Both the position numbers and the translations under genes were made by a program. A stretch of 64,000 nt of DNA. It comes from a virus. A model generated the notes under the pieces. It was not told the DNA's origin and did not search any database. It worked only from the letters and a program-made list of their open reading frames with translations. Below, one piece after another: positions 1-7,468 of the stretch. The stretch spans positions 1-64,000 of the IMG/VR virus record IMGVR_UViG_3300025880_001127. One strand, written 5' to 3'. Position 1 is the stretch's first letter. Each line of letters starts with the position of its first letter.

Positions 1-38
1 GCAAAAGCAGTATTGCTACTTCCTGTAATTATTTTCAT
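1..38 (-). CDS. Partial 5' end of a CDS, possibly phage PRPP synthetase
   Basis: Only the first 12 codons are inside the window, beginning MKIITGSSNTAF. A GAGGA ribosome binding site sits just upstream of the ATG. The start resembles the N terminus of ribose-phosphate pyrophosphokinases (M-K-I-x-x-G-x-x-N-x-x-L/F-A), which would suit a phage with nucleotide-salvage genes. Too little is visible to be sure of the product. Confidence 0.4.
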   Translation of the reverse strand, partial: MKIITGSSNTAF

Positions 39-52
39 ATTTTCCTCGTTTA

Positions 53-358
53 TTAAACTGCGAACGATTCGCCACAGCCGCAACTAGCAGTTGCGTTAGG
101 GTTAACAACAGTAAGGTAACTGCCGCCTAATTCTTGTACATAGTCAACTGTACATCCAAATAAAAACATCTCAGCCATTACATCAATAACTAAAATATCG
201 TCAATTAAATTGCCCGATACTTCATCACTGAAGTTCCATTCATATCGAAAGCCACTACAACCGCCGCCTTTAACATCTAGTGTAACATAGCGTTTGTTTT
301 CGTTTTCAATCATCTTATTAAGATATTGTTTTGCTGAGTCTGATATAGTTAATTTCAT
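53..358 (-). CDS. iscA: A-type Fe-S carrier protein (IscA/HesB family)
   Basis: 101 aa. The protein has the family's three cluster-binding cysteines: one in GGGCSGF near residue 33 and two in the C-terminal CGCGESF. A-type carriers accept and deliver Fe-S clusters in the cytoplasm. I place the start at MKLTIS because a longer in-frame extension would run through the end of the upstream ferredoxin gene. It follows fdxA directly, and an MIP18/SufT-like gene is two genes further upstream, so the three look like one Fe-S module. Length is normal for the family. Confidence 0.9.
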   Translation of the reverse strand: MKLTISDSAKQYLNKMIENENKRYVTLDVKGGGCSGFRYEWNFSDEVSGNLIDDILVIDVMAEMFLFGCTVDYVQELGGSYLTVVNPNATASCGCGESFAV

Positions 359-371
359 AATGTTATTTATT

Positions 372-707
372 TTAAGAACCTTCTCCAGGATTTTCACTAA
401 AGTGTTCCCATTTACCTTCAACGCCATCCCATTTTTCAGCATCAGGTAATGGATCTTTTTGCTCAAAAATTACTGGCCAGATGTCAGCATACTTTTGATT
501 AGTCTCAACCCAAGCGGCGGCGCCATGTGCTGTATCAGGTTGAATCGCATCTGCTGGGCATTCTGGCTCACAAACGCCGCAATCAATACATTCTTCTGGA
601 TTAATTACAAGCATGTTTTCACCTTCATAAAAACAGTCTACTGGACAAACTTCTACACAGTCTGTATACTTACACATAATACATGCGTCATTGACAATAT
701 ACGTCAT
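372..707 (-). CDS. fdxA: Seven-iron ferredoxin (FdxA type)
   Basis: 111 aa, small soluble electron carrier. The N-terminal CxxCxxxxCxxxCP segment and the later [12 protein letters not shown] segment are the ligand patterns of 3Fe-4S/4Fe-4S ferredoxins of the Azotobacter FdI/FdxA kind. The sequence [18 protein letters not shown] is very close to alphaproteobacterial FdxA, suggesting host origin. It could feed electrons to phage or host redox enzymes. It ends 13 nt before the iscA start and overlaps nothing. Confidence 0.93.
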   Translation of the reverse strand: MTYIVNDACIMCKYTDCVEVCPVDCFYEGENMLVINPEECIDCGVCEPECPADAIQPDTAHGAAAWVETNQKYADIWPVIFEQKDPLPDAEKWDGVEGKWEHFSENPGEGS

Positions 708-710
708 ATA

Positions 711-1022
711 CTATTTTGCTTTCTTTTGTGTGGCTATAAATTCAACGATCATTTTATCTTTAGTTAAACGGCGATCTAATTCTACACCAAACTTTTCTTT
801 AGCTAGGTCGTCAATATCTTTCTTTGTCATTTTTCCTAATGATGCTTTTGTTTCGCCTTTAGGTTTTTGTGTTGTTGGCTTCTTAGGTTTTACTGTAACA
901 GTTGTAATTTTTTCAGCATTTTTAATTTTTTGTTTTGCTTCAGATGCATCAGTTATTACTGGTTCTGGTCCACCTGATAATGGATATGCTATACCCATTA
1001 GTTTTTTTAATTTATCAAACAT
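711..1022 (-). CDS. Hypothetical protein with Lys/Pro-rich linker and SAP/HeH-like C terminus
   Basis: 103 aa, not recognised. Residues about 40-60 form a K/P/T-rich linker. The last 40 residues (KKDIDDLAKEKFGVELD, then DRRLTKDKMIVEF) look like a small helix-extended-loop-helix or SAP-type fold, often nucleic-acid binding; this is inference from pattern only. It lies 3 nt upstream of fdxA in the same transcription direction. Confidence 0.75.
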   Translation of the reverse strand: MFDKLKKLMGIAYPLSGGPEPVITDASEAKQKIKNAEKITTVTVKPKKPTTQKPKGETKASLGKMTKKDIDDLAKEKFGVELDRRLTKDKMIVEFIATQKKAK

Positions 1023-1031
1023 TTTTACTCC

Positions 1032-1379
1032 TTAAAATATTCCTAGTATTAGTTTACAATCTTCACTCATCATTTCAGGACCCCATTGTGGATCAAATGT
1101 AATGTTTACATCAACATCGTCAACACCGTCTACTGAATTTGAGGCGCTTTGTACATCTGCAATAATATCGTCTGCCGCAGGGCAAAACGCACTTGTTAAG
1201 CTCATTGTAATTTTACATAGCTGATTATTTATATCAATATTATATATTAATCCTAGATCGTAGATATTAACAGGAATCTCCGGATCATAAACTTCTTTTA
1301 AGTTTGCTACTATTTTATCGTGTATTAGGGTTTTGTCAACATCTTGAATGTCAACATGTCCTGTTTCTTCTTGAACCAA
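1032..1379 (-). CDS. MIP18/DUF59 family Fe-S assembly protein (SufT/PaaD-like)
   Basis: 115 aa. The segment LKEVYDPEIPVNIYDLGLIYNI is diagnostic of the MIP18 (DUF59) family, and TSAFCPAAD carries the conserved cysteine. Family members help insert or mature Fe-S clusters in target proteins. It is in the same run as fdxA and iscA. The 5' end overlaps the 3' end of the next gene by 55 nt, longer than usual here, so the true start may be further in at a non-ATG codon. Confidence 0.87.
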   Translation of the reverse strand: MVQEETGHVDIQDVDKTLIHDKIVANLKEVYDPEIPVNIYDLGLIYNIDINNQLCKITMSLTSAFCPAADDIIADVQSASNSVDGVDDVDVNITFDPQWGPEMMSEDCKLILGIF

Positions 1380-1591
1380 ATTTCTACTCCATTTGTACTA
1401 TCATTATATCTAAAACCTCCATAGTTAGTACCAAAGAGTTCATCAAGTAAAAGATGAACTCCTCTTGGTTTACTATATCGGCTGTTGTCTCTAAGTATTA
1501 CAGTACAATAATATCCATGTTCTGTTTTCCAATTAGCACACCATTCTAACTCAGCCAGGTCGATAGATAGCACTGTTTGCTCCATGCTCAC
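1325..1591 (-). CDS. Hypothetical protein
   Basis: 88 aa, not recognised. The protein is rich in aromatic residues (WCANWKTEHGYYC) and has no membrane segment. It overlaps queD by 41 nt and the MIP18 gene by 55 nt, which is compact even for this genome, but the reading frame is clean and the composition protein-like. A second ATG lies two codons inside. Confidence 0.6.
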   Translation of the reverse strand: MSMEQTVLSIDLAELEWCANWKTEHGYYCTVILRDNSRYSKPRGVHLLLDELFGTNYGGFRYNDSTNGVEIWFKKKQDMLTFKMLTKP

Positions 1592-2000
1592 TACACTCTG
1601 CTTCTACACAATAGCAACGATTATCTGTTGCTTCTCTAATAAGTTTGTTTGCGAAGTTAAATGCGTGTTCAGCAAACTTCTCTGCTCCAACCCCATCTAG
1701 TACTGTAATTTCTGCTAGTCCCATGTTCTCAAGTTCTGCGAACTTATACAAGAATGGATCTTCACGATCAATTACTGTCTTGTGATCAAATGTATCTTCT
1801 AACCATTTCTTTAGTGGCTTTAGTCCACCAAAGTCTACAGCCCAATTACGATGATCTAGTTCATCACAACCAAATGTAAACTTAAATCCCAAACTGTATC
1901 CATGTAAGAATCTACAGTGTGAATGATCTGCGTGTGGCTGACGGAACACCGCTGATAGTCCGATGTTGTGTCCGTATGTTTTTGTGCTTAAATGCGGCAT
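1551..2000 (-). CDS. queD: 6-pyruvoyl-tetrahydropterin synthase/QueD family
   Basis: 149 aa. Zinc-binding histidines are visible in ADHSHCRFLHGYS (N terminus), and the C-terminal ECSEHGAN motif carries the conserved Glu and His. In bacteria QueD makes 6-carboxy-tetrahydropterin, the second step to preQ0/queuosine. Phage copies are usually linked to 7-deazaguanine pathways in tRNA or DNA. No queC, queE or queF is in this window, so the pathway here is open. Confidence 0.9.
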   Translation of the reverse strand: MPHLSTKTYGHNIGLSAVFRQPHADHSHCRFLHGYSLGFKFTFGCDELDHRNWAVDFGGLKPLKKWLEDTFDHKTVIDREDPFLYKFAELENMGLAEITVLDGVGAEKFAEHAFNFANKLIREATDNRCYCVEAECSEHGANSAIYRPG

Positions 2001-2069
2001 ATTCTTCTCCTATATTACAAGGACGGAGTATTTAGAGTGGGGCGATCCTGTGAAGTCCACTATACTTAC

Positions 2070-2657
2070 TTATCTTTGTTCAATTACACGATCAGCTAGA
2101 CCGTAGTCAACTGCTTCTTGTGCTGTTAAAAATGTATCACGATCCATGTCACGTTCAAAATCTTCATATGTCTTACCACTAGTATTATGCTTAACATACA
2201 GATTTGTCAACTGTTTTTTCATGTGTGTAATCTCTTTGTACTGGATCTCAATATCACTTTGCATGCCTCTGGCACCACCGCTTGGTTGATGGATCATTGT
2301 ACGACTATTTGGTAATACCATACGCTTACCAGTTGCTCCAGCCTGTGCTAGGAAACTTCCCATACTACATGCTTGACCGTTTACAACTGTTACTACGTCT
2401 GGTTTAATGTACTGCATTGTATCATAAATGCTCATGCCACTAGTAATAACACCACCAGGGCTGTTAATATACAATGTAATGTCAGCATCTGGATTTTCAC
2501 TTTCCAGAAACAATAACTGACTTACAATTAAATTAGCCATATAGTCTTCTACTTGACCATTAAGCATTACTACACGGTCTTTTAACAAGCGACTGTAGAT
2601 ATCATAACTACGTTCACCTGCACTTGTTTTATCAATTACGATGGGCACTAATGCCAT
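2070..2657 (-). CDS. clpP: ATP-dependent Clp protease proteolytic subunit
   Basis: 195 aa, full length for ClpP. The catalytic triad is present: Ser98 in GQACSMGSF, His123 in RTMIHQPSG and an Asp near residue 174 in DRDTFL. ClpP needs a Clp ATPase, absent from this window, so it probably pairs with host ClpX or ClpA. A clpS adaptor at about 26.6 kb and a tmRNA at about 21.2 kb suggest the phage influences Clp-dependent turnover. Confidence 0.95.
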   Translation of the reverse strand: MALVPIVIDKTSAGERSYDIYSRLLKDRVVMLNGQVEDYMANLIVSQLLFLESENPDADITLYINSPGGVITSGMSIYDTMQYIKPDVVTVVNGQACSMGSFLAQAGATGKRMVLPNSRTMIHQPSGGARGMQSDIEIQYKEITHMKKQLTNLYVKHNTSGKTYEDFERDMDRDTFLTAQEAVDYGLADRVIEQR

Positions 2658-2818
2658 GTGTTGTTCTCCATTTGTTTTCTATATTCACAATAATAATCTC
2701 TCCAGCCTACCCATAATCCATATGCTAGTACTGCGTCAATAACAGGTATGTTAAAAAATTTAAATAAGATGGAATATGCCAAGCATATGCTAGCTACATA
2801 ATCATACCATCTTATCAT
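2648..2818 (-). CDS. Small membrane protein (56 aa)
   Basis: A 56-codon frame starts with an ATGA overlap on the exonuclease stop and ends inside the first codons of clpP. It reads [12 protein letters not shown] at the start and has a hydrophobic stretch around residues 8-40 broken by FKFFNIP, then a charged tail. Translational coupling at both ends supports it. Function unknown. Confidence 0.65.
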   Translation of the reverse strand: MIRWYDYVASICLAYSILFKFFNIPVIDAVLAYGLWVGWRDYYCEYRKQMENNTWH

Positions 2819-3360
2819 CTAAATACTCCTAGATCTTTTAGTGCAATCTGAATTGCTTTTGATTGATAATAAGCATCATCATCTGCTTTATGTAAGTTTG
2901 TTTGAAATTGCTTACGTGGATCTTCACGTAACATTTGTATTAATGTACGTGAGTCCAATACTTGCCAGAAGTACCAAGGCACATTACGTCCACTAGCACG
3001 ATACATATTCTCAAGTATGGTATAATCAAAGCCATAGCCTTGACCCCAAAATGTATCTACACCAACAATCCATTTATTAAGTGCGGCTAAGAACTCTGTA
3101 ACTGTGACAGCACCAGTTTGATCAAATGCTTCATTCATTGCGACAGGGTCTTGTTTGCCCCACCATTCAACTGTATCGTCACTAGCAGTACGACCTAATT
3201 TGTCTTGATCATCAACTAAGATTTTCATGTAAAATCTATCATATGGATCATCACTACTGTCTGGACGAAACTTAACACCGCCTACACTTAGTACTGTAGC
3301 ACTAGGTAGGGTGTCAAGTGTTTCTAAATCAATAGTAGCATGTATACCTGGTCTAATCAT
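2815..3360 (-). CDS. DnaQ-like 3'-5' exonuclease (DEDDh)
   Basis: 181 aa. Exo I motif DLET is at residues 11-14, Exo II at GYGFDYTIL near 110, and Exo III HKADDDAYYQ near 157-166, with the His five residues before an Asp as in DEDDh nucleases. Phage relatives include T4 DexA-type exodeoxyribonucleases. Likely role: degradation of host DNA or trimming of DNA or RNA ends. Confidence 0.85.
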   Translation of the reverse strand: MIRPGIHATIDLETLDTLPSATVLSVGGVKFRPDSSDDPYDRFYMKILVDDQDKLGRTASDDTVEWWGKQDPVAMNEAFDQTGAVTVTEFLAALNKWIVGVDTFWGQGYGFDYTILENMYRASGRNVPWYFWQVLDSRTLIQMLREDPRKQFQTNLHKADDDAYYQSKAIQIALKDLGVFR

Positions 3361-3711
3361 TTATCGTCTCATACTCGCTATATCTTTGGCGTCTTCTTTC
3401 CTATCGGCGAAGATAGGAACCATATTACTTTTGTGCATTGTAGCAATACCAACTAACTGACGCTCTCCACTGTAGGTCATACTTTCTCGAGCAGGCCCAT
3501 GTCCAGCAACCTTATTGCTGAGTTCAACTGTATCCTTGGTTGAATAGTCTGGAATAGTATTTGTATTACGAGCTTTTGTTTTACCAACACCTATTGACTT
3601 GAGCCATTTCTCATGTTCAGCGTGTGCTTTTGTTAGTTTAGCATTAGGCTTTTTCTGTTTACGATTATACTTTGTTGTGGTCATATGTGGACCAACTAAA
3701 TGCATTGTCAT
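3361..3711 (-). CDS. Hypothetical basic protein
   Basis: 116 aa, not recognised. The N-terminal third is Lys/Arg-rich (KYNRKQKKPNAKLTKAH), suggesting nucleic-acid or virion association. An internal ATG at codon 10 (MTTTKYN) may be the real start. The stop is directly followed by the exonuclease start. Confidence 0.75.
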   Translation of the reverse strand: MTMHLVGPHMTTTKYNRKQKKPNAKLTKAHAEHEKWLKSIGVGKTKARNTNTIPDYSTKDTVELSNKVAGHGPARESMTYSGERQLVGIATMHKSNMVPIFADRKEDAKDIASMRR

Positions 3712-3715
3712 ACTA

Positions 3716-3946
3716 TTACCTCCGATTAAACTTTACAGACTCTTTTGGGCCATCTGTTGTAAATTCCATACCACTAACATTACCTACATATACTTTGCCA
3801 TTCCAACGCATTGGTATTTTGTTAGTGGCAATAAAGGCATCCAAGTATTGTTCAAATTTAAAGTTATCAATCTCAGCTACAACTTCTGTACCAGTACGTG
3901 TACTAGTGATAGTAGCTTCATTCGCATATACAACTTTGTTATTCAT
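3716..3946 (-). CDS. Hypothetical protein
   Basis: 76 aa, not recognised. Alternating hydrophobic and polar residues suggest a small beta-rich domain. It is the first gene after a strong sigma70-like promoter at 3979-4007, and CTGGAGAG provides the ribosome binding site. Confidence 0.75.
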   Translation of the reverse strand: MNNKVVYANEATITSTRTGTEVVAEIDNFKFEQYLDAFIATNKIPMRWNGKVYVGNVSGMEFTTDGPKESVKFNRR

Positions 3947-3978
3947 ATTACTCTCCAGCGTAAATTATTGTTTCTTAC

Positions 3979-4007
3979 GTTATAGCGTATATTGACACAG
4001 ATGTCAA
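3979..4007 (-). promoter_or_regulatory. Sigma70-like promoter with palindromic -35 region
   Basis: On the minus strand TTGACA and TATAAC are separated by 17 bp. The -35 box is part of an inverted repeat TTGACATCTGTGTCAA that could be an operator. It would drive the gene at 3716-3946 and those downstream. Confidence 0.75.
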
Positions 4008-4519
4008 TTTAAAAGTTGATAATTTACACGGAAATCTTTACGTTGTCCAACATAAGCATTTTGCCCAACAGCACGATTAACTCGTACAGTGATTCGTTGG
4101 CCATCTACACGATATACAATGTCGTACTCGTTAATAATTGACTTAGAAGAATTACGATAAGTTGTAGTACACTGATACTCTGTACGATATCCAGTAATTC
4201 GACGTTGTCCTTGTGAATTATTAGCGCCTACAACACCACCAAGGATAGCACCAGCTGCAGCACCTCCGTCGTTACCGCCCAGTACTTTACCTAGTACACC
4301 GCCGATAATCATACCACCCAAGGCACCTTCACCAGCATTGCCGCCAGTGCGTCCATAAATTGGTACTTCAATATCACGACATTTTTCTACTGGTGTCTGT
4401 TGATTTACTTTTGTATATACTGGTACAATTTCAATAATTTTTCCTTGTACTCTGTAGCTGTTAGCATTTGCGGTTGTCGCAAATAGGGCAATAATTCCTG
4501 CAATAATTAGTTTATTCAT
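4004..4519 (-). CDS. Exported glycine-zipper (17 kDa antigen-like) protein
   Basis: 171 aa. A Sec signal peptide (residues 1-20, cleavage near ANA-NS) is followed by a Gly-zipper double segment around 62-100 (GALGGMIIGGVLGKVLGG and AAAGAILGGVVG) typical of Rickettsia 17 kDa-like outer-membrane-associated proteins. Likely envelope-located; such proteins occur in phages and alphaproteobacteria. It overlaps the upstream 50-aa gene by ATGA. Confidence 0.85.
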   Translation of the reverse strand: MNKLIIAGIIALFATTANANSYRVQGKIIEIVPVYTKVNQQTPVEKCRDIEVPIYGRTGGNAGEGALGGMIIGGVLGKVLGGNDGGAAAGAILGGVVGANNSQGQRRITGYRTEYQCTTTYRNSSKSIINEYDIVYRVDGQRITVRVNRAVGQNAYVGQRKDFRVNYQLLN

Positions 4520-4668
4520 TTTCTTGATTCCTCATGTTCTGTCATTTTAATCCAAATTTCCCAGTATTGTTCTTTAGTTAATATAGGGTCTTTATAAAGT
4601 TCACGCTCTTTACAATTTTCATAATACGTTTCTATAAAGTTTGCGGGTAGCTTCTTTGGTAATGACAT
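4516..4668 (-). CDS. Small hypothetical protein (50 aa)
   Basis: A 50-codon frame, MSLPKKLPANF to ESRK, with ATGA coupling to the glycine-zipper gene and a GGAGAAATT ribosome binding site. It is hydrophilic with aromatic residues (EQYWEIWIK). It starts about 25 nt downstream of the promoter at 4695-4723. Function unknown. Confidence 0.7.
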   Translation of the reverse strand: MSLPKKLPANFIETYYENCKERELYKDPILTKEQYWEIWIKMTEHEESRK

Positions 4669-4694
4669 ATGAATTTCTCCTTGTTTACTACCAT

Positions 4695-4723
4695 AGTATA
4701 TAGTAAGACGTATTACTTGTCAA
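4695..4723 (-). promoter_or_regulatory. Sigma70-like promoter with AAGACGT-type palindrome in spacer
   Basis: TTGACA, 17 bp, TATACT on the minus strand. The spacer contains AGTAATACGTCTTACT, a near-palindrome of the family also seen at about 16.08, 33.5, 35.05 and 62.68 kb. Confidence 0.75.
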
Positions 4724-4823
4724 GTGTTTTCTTACACCATTTAGAAAGATCTGTGCCAGTAACATCATCACACGGGTCATCAGACGGTGTGGGCGTAGGC
4801 GTATTTGGAGTTTTCTCGCTCAT
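4713..4823 (-). CDS. Possible 36-aa Pro/Thr-rich peptide
   Basis: The frame reads MSEKTPNTPTPTPSDD and ends in SKWCKKTLDK. The composition is low complexity with two cysteines. Its end overlaps the promoter of the next gene. Coding is plausible but weakly supported. Confidence 0.4.
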   Translation of the reverse strand: MSEKTPNTPTPTPSDDPCDDVTGTDLSKWCKKTLDK

Positions 4824-4884
4824 ACTTTATTTAATACTTTCTTTCATAAATAACAGTAGCATTTAACTGTGAGGGTGAAATGGA

Positions 4885-5163
4885 ATGGAAATATTCGGAC
4901 TAATTGCAGAGGTAGGGTTTCCAATCGTTGGCGCACTAGCTGCTGGTTACTTTGTGTTTTTAACATTGAAGTTTATACTAGCAGGTGTTACTGGAAGTGT
5001 CAATGGTTTAAAGGGTATCATTATGGGCCTAGACAATCGTGTACAAACAATGAATCATGATGTCATACGTATTGATACACTAATGAGTAATGCTCTAGGG
5101 TTGCGACCAGACGTGGATAGGATTGCACGGGCTGATGGCAAAAATGACGCAAGGAAAGACTAA
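4885..5163 (+). CDS. Membrane-anchored coiled-coil protein, paralogue of 6123-6488
   Basis: 92 aa. One N-terminal transmembrane segment (GFPIVGALAAGYFVFLTLKF, about residues 11-30) is followed by an amphipathic helical region. The pattern E-x-G-F-P-I-V-x-A-x-x-x-G-Y-F is shared with the protein at 6123-6488, so the two are paralogues. A holin- or hemolysin-like membrane role is possible but unproven. First gene of the plus-strand island; GAGG lies about 10 nt upstream. Confidence 0.8.
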   Translation: MEIFGLIAEVGFPIVGALAAGYFVFLTLKFILAGVTGSVNGLKGIIMGLDNRVQTMNHDVIRIDTLMSNALGLRPDVDRIARADGKNDARKD

Positions 5164-5330
5164 TGATGTGGAAAGACCTATTACTAATGAAATTTCAAAA
5201 CGGATTTCGTATTCTTAAAGACAAAGACCCTGATGACAAATTTTTTGTTATTGATGACGTAGAACTAAAAATTGGAGATACATATCGTGTAGGACCCAAT
5301 GGTTACTTTGAACTAATCGGTGAACAATAA
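5163..5330 (+). CDS. Small paralogue A of a tandem pair (55 aa)
   Basis: The gene starts MMWKDLLLMKF and is coupled by TAATG to the preceding gene. The C-terminal half GDTYRVGPNGYFELIGEQ matches GDIFRVNENGWLTKIGED of the next gene, so the two arose by tandem duplication. Predicted small beta-type domain; function unknown. Confidence 0.72.
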   Translation: MMWKDLLLMKFQNGFRILKDKDPDDKFFVIDDVELKIGDTYRVGPNGYFELIGEQ

Positions 5331-5500
5331 TGATGTGGGTAGATTACACAATTAACCAAGCAGGCGATAGTTTTACTGTTGTTGGCGATACTCCCACAGA
5401 AGTAATGGATAAAGGCTTGTATAAACCAGGCGACATTTTTCGTGTTAACGAAAATGGATGGCTTACCAAAATTGGTGAAGATAGAGACGATATAGCATAA
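5330..5500 (+). CDS. Small paralogue B of a tandem pair (56 aa)
   Basis: The gene starts MMWVDYTINQAG, again coupled by TAATG to the preceding stop, in the same arrangement as its sister. The shared motif is GD-x-(Y/F)-RV-x-x-NG. Function unknown. Confidence 0.72.
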   Translation: MMWVDYTINQAGDSFTVVGDTPTEVMDKGLYKPGDIFRVNENGWLTKIGEDRDDIA

Positions 5501-5544
5501 CATCCAACACCACTGCCAGACAAAGTAAAAAGATAAATAAGTGT

Positions 5545-6123
5545 ATGAAACATAAACATCATATTATTCCAAAACATGCTGGCGGGTCTGATGATCCAGC
5601 TAACTTAATAGAACTAACTGTAGAAGAACACGCACAAGCACATCGAGAACTATACGAAACATATGGTAGAACTCAAGATAAACTTGCGTGGAAGGGGTTA
5701 GCTGGATTAATAGGACATGATGAAATTATGTATGAACTAATGTCAATGCCAAAAAGTGAAGAGCATAAGCGCAAAATTAGCGAAGCACATAAAGGCATGA
5801 GCAAACCTTGGGTAGTAGGATCTAATGTAGGTGCCAAAAAAGGTGTGTCTAAAACAGACGAGCATAGACAAAACATTTCTAAAAGTAAGTTAGGTAAACC
5901 AAATCCAAAACTAATAGGTAATTCCAATGCTTGTGGGGTTCGTCCAAAGACTGAAGCACACCAAGCTGCGGTGACAGAGGCGTTGAATCGTCCTGAAGTT
6001 AAAGCTAAGTTGGCGGCGGCTCGTGCTGCCAAACCTATTGTAACTTGCCCACATTGTGGTAAACAAGGTAAACAAGGACACAATATGAAACGTTATCACT
6101 TTGGTAATTGTAGGGAGATGTAA
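5545..6123 (+). CDS. HNH homing endonuclease with NUMOD3 motifs
   Basis: 192 aa. N-terminal HNH core: KHKHHIIPKHAGGSDDPANL followed by EEHAQAH. The middle has two or three NUMOD3-like DNA-binding motifs (SEEHKRKISEAHKG, TDEHRQNISKSKLG), and the C terminus has CPHCGK...H...C, a probable zinc knuckle. Free-standing enzymes of this type mobilise their own gene between related phages. It sits between two paralogous membrane-protein genes. Confidence 0.92.
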   Translation: MKHKHHIIPKHAGGSDDPANLIELTVEEHAQAHRELYETYGRTQDKLAWKGLAGLIGHDEIMYELMSMPKSEEHKRKISEAHKGMSKPWVVGSNVGAKKGVSKTDEHRQNISKSKLGKPNPKLIGNSNACGVRPKTEAHQAAVTEALNRPEVKAKLAAARAAKPIVTCPHCGKQGKQGHNMKRYHFGNCREM

Positions 6124-6488
6124 TGGGAAATATTGCTGAATTAATTAGTCAATATGGGTTTCCTATTGTTGCCGCTATGGGCCTTGGATATTTCATATTC
6201 TTTATCTGGAAATGGGTAACAGAAACTATCGACCCAGTTATTGGACAAGCACAAGGTGTTCTTATTGGGCTAATTGATCGTATACGTATGTTAGATAACG
6301 ATCTAATCCGTCTTAACCAAAAACTAAATGTAGTTTTAACATTAAAAGAACAACAAGAGATAAACCAAAACAAGATTGCTGAACTTCGTGAAATAATTAA
6401 AGAAGCTGGACTTAGTGAAACTGATAATGAAAAATTACACTCACTAGAAGATCTTAAAAAAATATATAAAGAAGAACAAAATAAATGA
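6123..6488 (+). CDS. Membrane-anchored coiled-coil protein, paralogue of 4885-5163
   Basis: 121 aa. One TM segment (GFPIVAAMGLGYFIFFIWKW, about 11-30) is followed by a long charged coiled coil (LKEQQEINQNKIAELREIIKE). It starts at the TAATG overlapping the homing endonuclease stop. Possible membrane or lysis accessory; not assigned. Confidence 0.82.
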   Translation: MGNIAELISQYGFPIVAAMGLGYFIFFIWKWVTETIDPVIGQAQGVLIGLIDRIRMLDNDLIRLNQKLNVVLTLKEQQEINQNKIAELREIIKEAGLSETDNEKLHSLEDLKKIYKEEQNK

Positions 6489-6850
6489 CAGCACTAACAT
6501 TCTTTTTCCTACTAACAGTAAAACATGCCATAGCAGATTTATTCCTTCAGGCTGAACTTACTGATGATAAACACGGAACAAAGACACAATTAACTAAACC
6601 TAGACTATGGATACATTGTTCGCACCATGCAGTGCTAACATTTTTTGTAGCACTACTGCTAGTAGGTGTTGGCAAGGCACTATGGCTTGCCTTACTAGAT
6701 TTTGTGTTACATTTTATTATCGACTATACTAAACATTGGATAGCAGAACGTAATAAAGTTACACATAGAAATAAAAAGTATTGGAAGTATGCTACTATAG
6801 ATCAAATAGCACACTATACCACTTACTTTATCCTGGTATTAGCCATGTAG
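6485..6850 (+). CDS. DUF3307 family membrane protein
   Basis: 121 aa. The conserved polar residues of DUF3307 are visible within membrane helices: KHAIADLFLQ near the start, HCSHHAVLTF in the middle and D-x-x-x-H-x-x-x-D-x-x-K (DFVLHFIIDYTKHW), then IDQIAHY. Function of the family is unknown; it is common in phages and proteobacteria. Last gene of the plus island, coupled by ATGA to the previous gene. Confidence 0.85.
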   Translation: MTALTFFFLLTVKHAIADLFLQAELTDDKHGTKTQLTKPRLWIHCSHHAVLTFFVALLLVGVGKALWLALLDFVLHFIIDYTKHWIAERNKVTHRNKKYWKYATIDQIAHYTTYFILVLAM

Positions 6851-6860
6851 CACCAAAGTA

Positions 6861-6890
6861 TAAAAGGGCTAACCAAATTAGCCCCTTTAT
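6861..6890. terminator. Bidirectional terminator hairpin between convergent units
   Basis: The inverted repeat AAAAGGGCTAA / TTAGCCCCTTT has a 12-bp stem with one mismatch and an A/T-rich flank on both sides. It separates the plus island from the minus-strand nuclease gene. Confidence 0.7.
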
Positions 6891-6928
6891 AAAGAAAAAT
6901 GCAAACGCTAGTATACCTAGTTTTTTAA

Positions 6929-7414
6929 TCACTTATTTTTCATCTTCTCAACTGCGGCATCGTATGCTTCTTGAGTTACAATACCTTCGTTTAGCAAACG
7001 TACACGGTTTACTTGGTGTGCGGCTTGTGTTTCTTCTTTACTTCCACCAAAGTAAGGAACGCAATGTCCTTCTGCTTCCATGATCTCAGTAACTTTTTTC
7101 ATCTCACCATTGTAGTCTACTTTAAAGTCTCCAAGGATACGCCCAAACTTACCCTTCATGTCTTCGCCATGCTTATCTTCTGTAGTAATAAGTTTGCCGC
7201 CGTGTTTCATAAGTTCTTTAAGTCTTGCTTTAGCTGCTTCGCCAAACAAATCTTCTACTCTATCACTGGTGCGTGACTCGGGCGTATCAATGCCCATAAT
7301 TCTCACACGCTCGTCTTTTAAACAAACACCAAACCCTAGATCAATATCTACGTCTACTGTATCGCCATCCACTACTTTAATTACGACTACGTCATATTCA
7401 TTATTCTGCATCAT
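6929..7414 (-). CDS. Staphylococcal-nuclease-like (TNase) protein
   Basis: 161 aa. SNase motifs: VVDGDTVDVDIDLG, RVRIMGIDTPESR with catalytic Arg and Glu, and KFGRILGDF with the second catalytic Arg. No signal peptide, so it probably acts in the cytoplasm, for example on host DNA or RNA. I start at the ATG preceded by AGAGGA; a GTG four codons earlier is less likely. A second SNase homologue is at 30697-31044. Confidence 0.88.
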   Translation of the reverse strand: MMQNNEYDVVVIKVVDGDTVDVDIDLGFGVCLKDERVRIMGIDTPESRTSDRVEDLFGEAAKARLKELMKHGGKLITTEDKHGEDMKGKFGRILGDFKVDYNGEMKKVTEIMEAEGHCVPYFGGSKEETQAAHQVNRVRLLNEGIVTQEAYDAAVEKMKNK

Positions 7415-7468
7415 GTATCCTCTCACAAATAACTATAGTTTTATTTATTTAGAAGTTGCTACAAAAAG

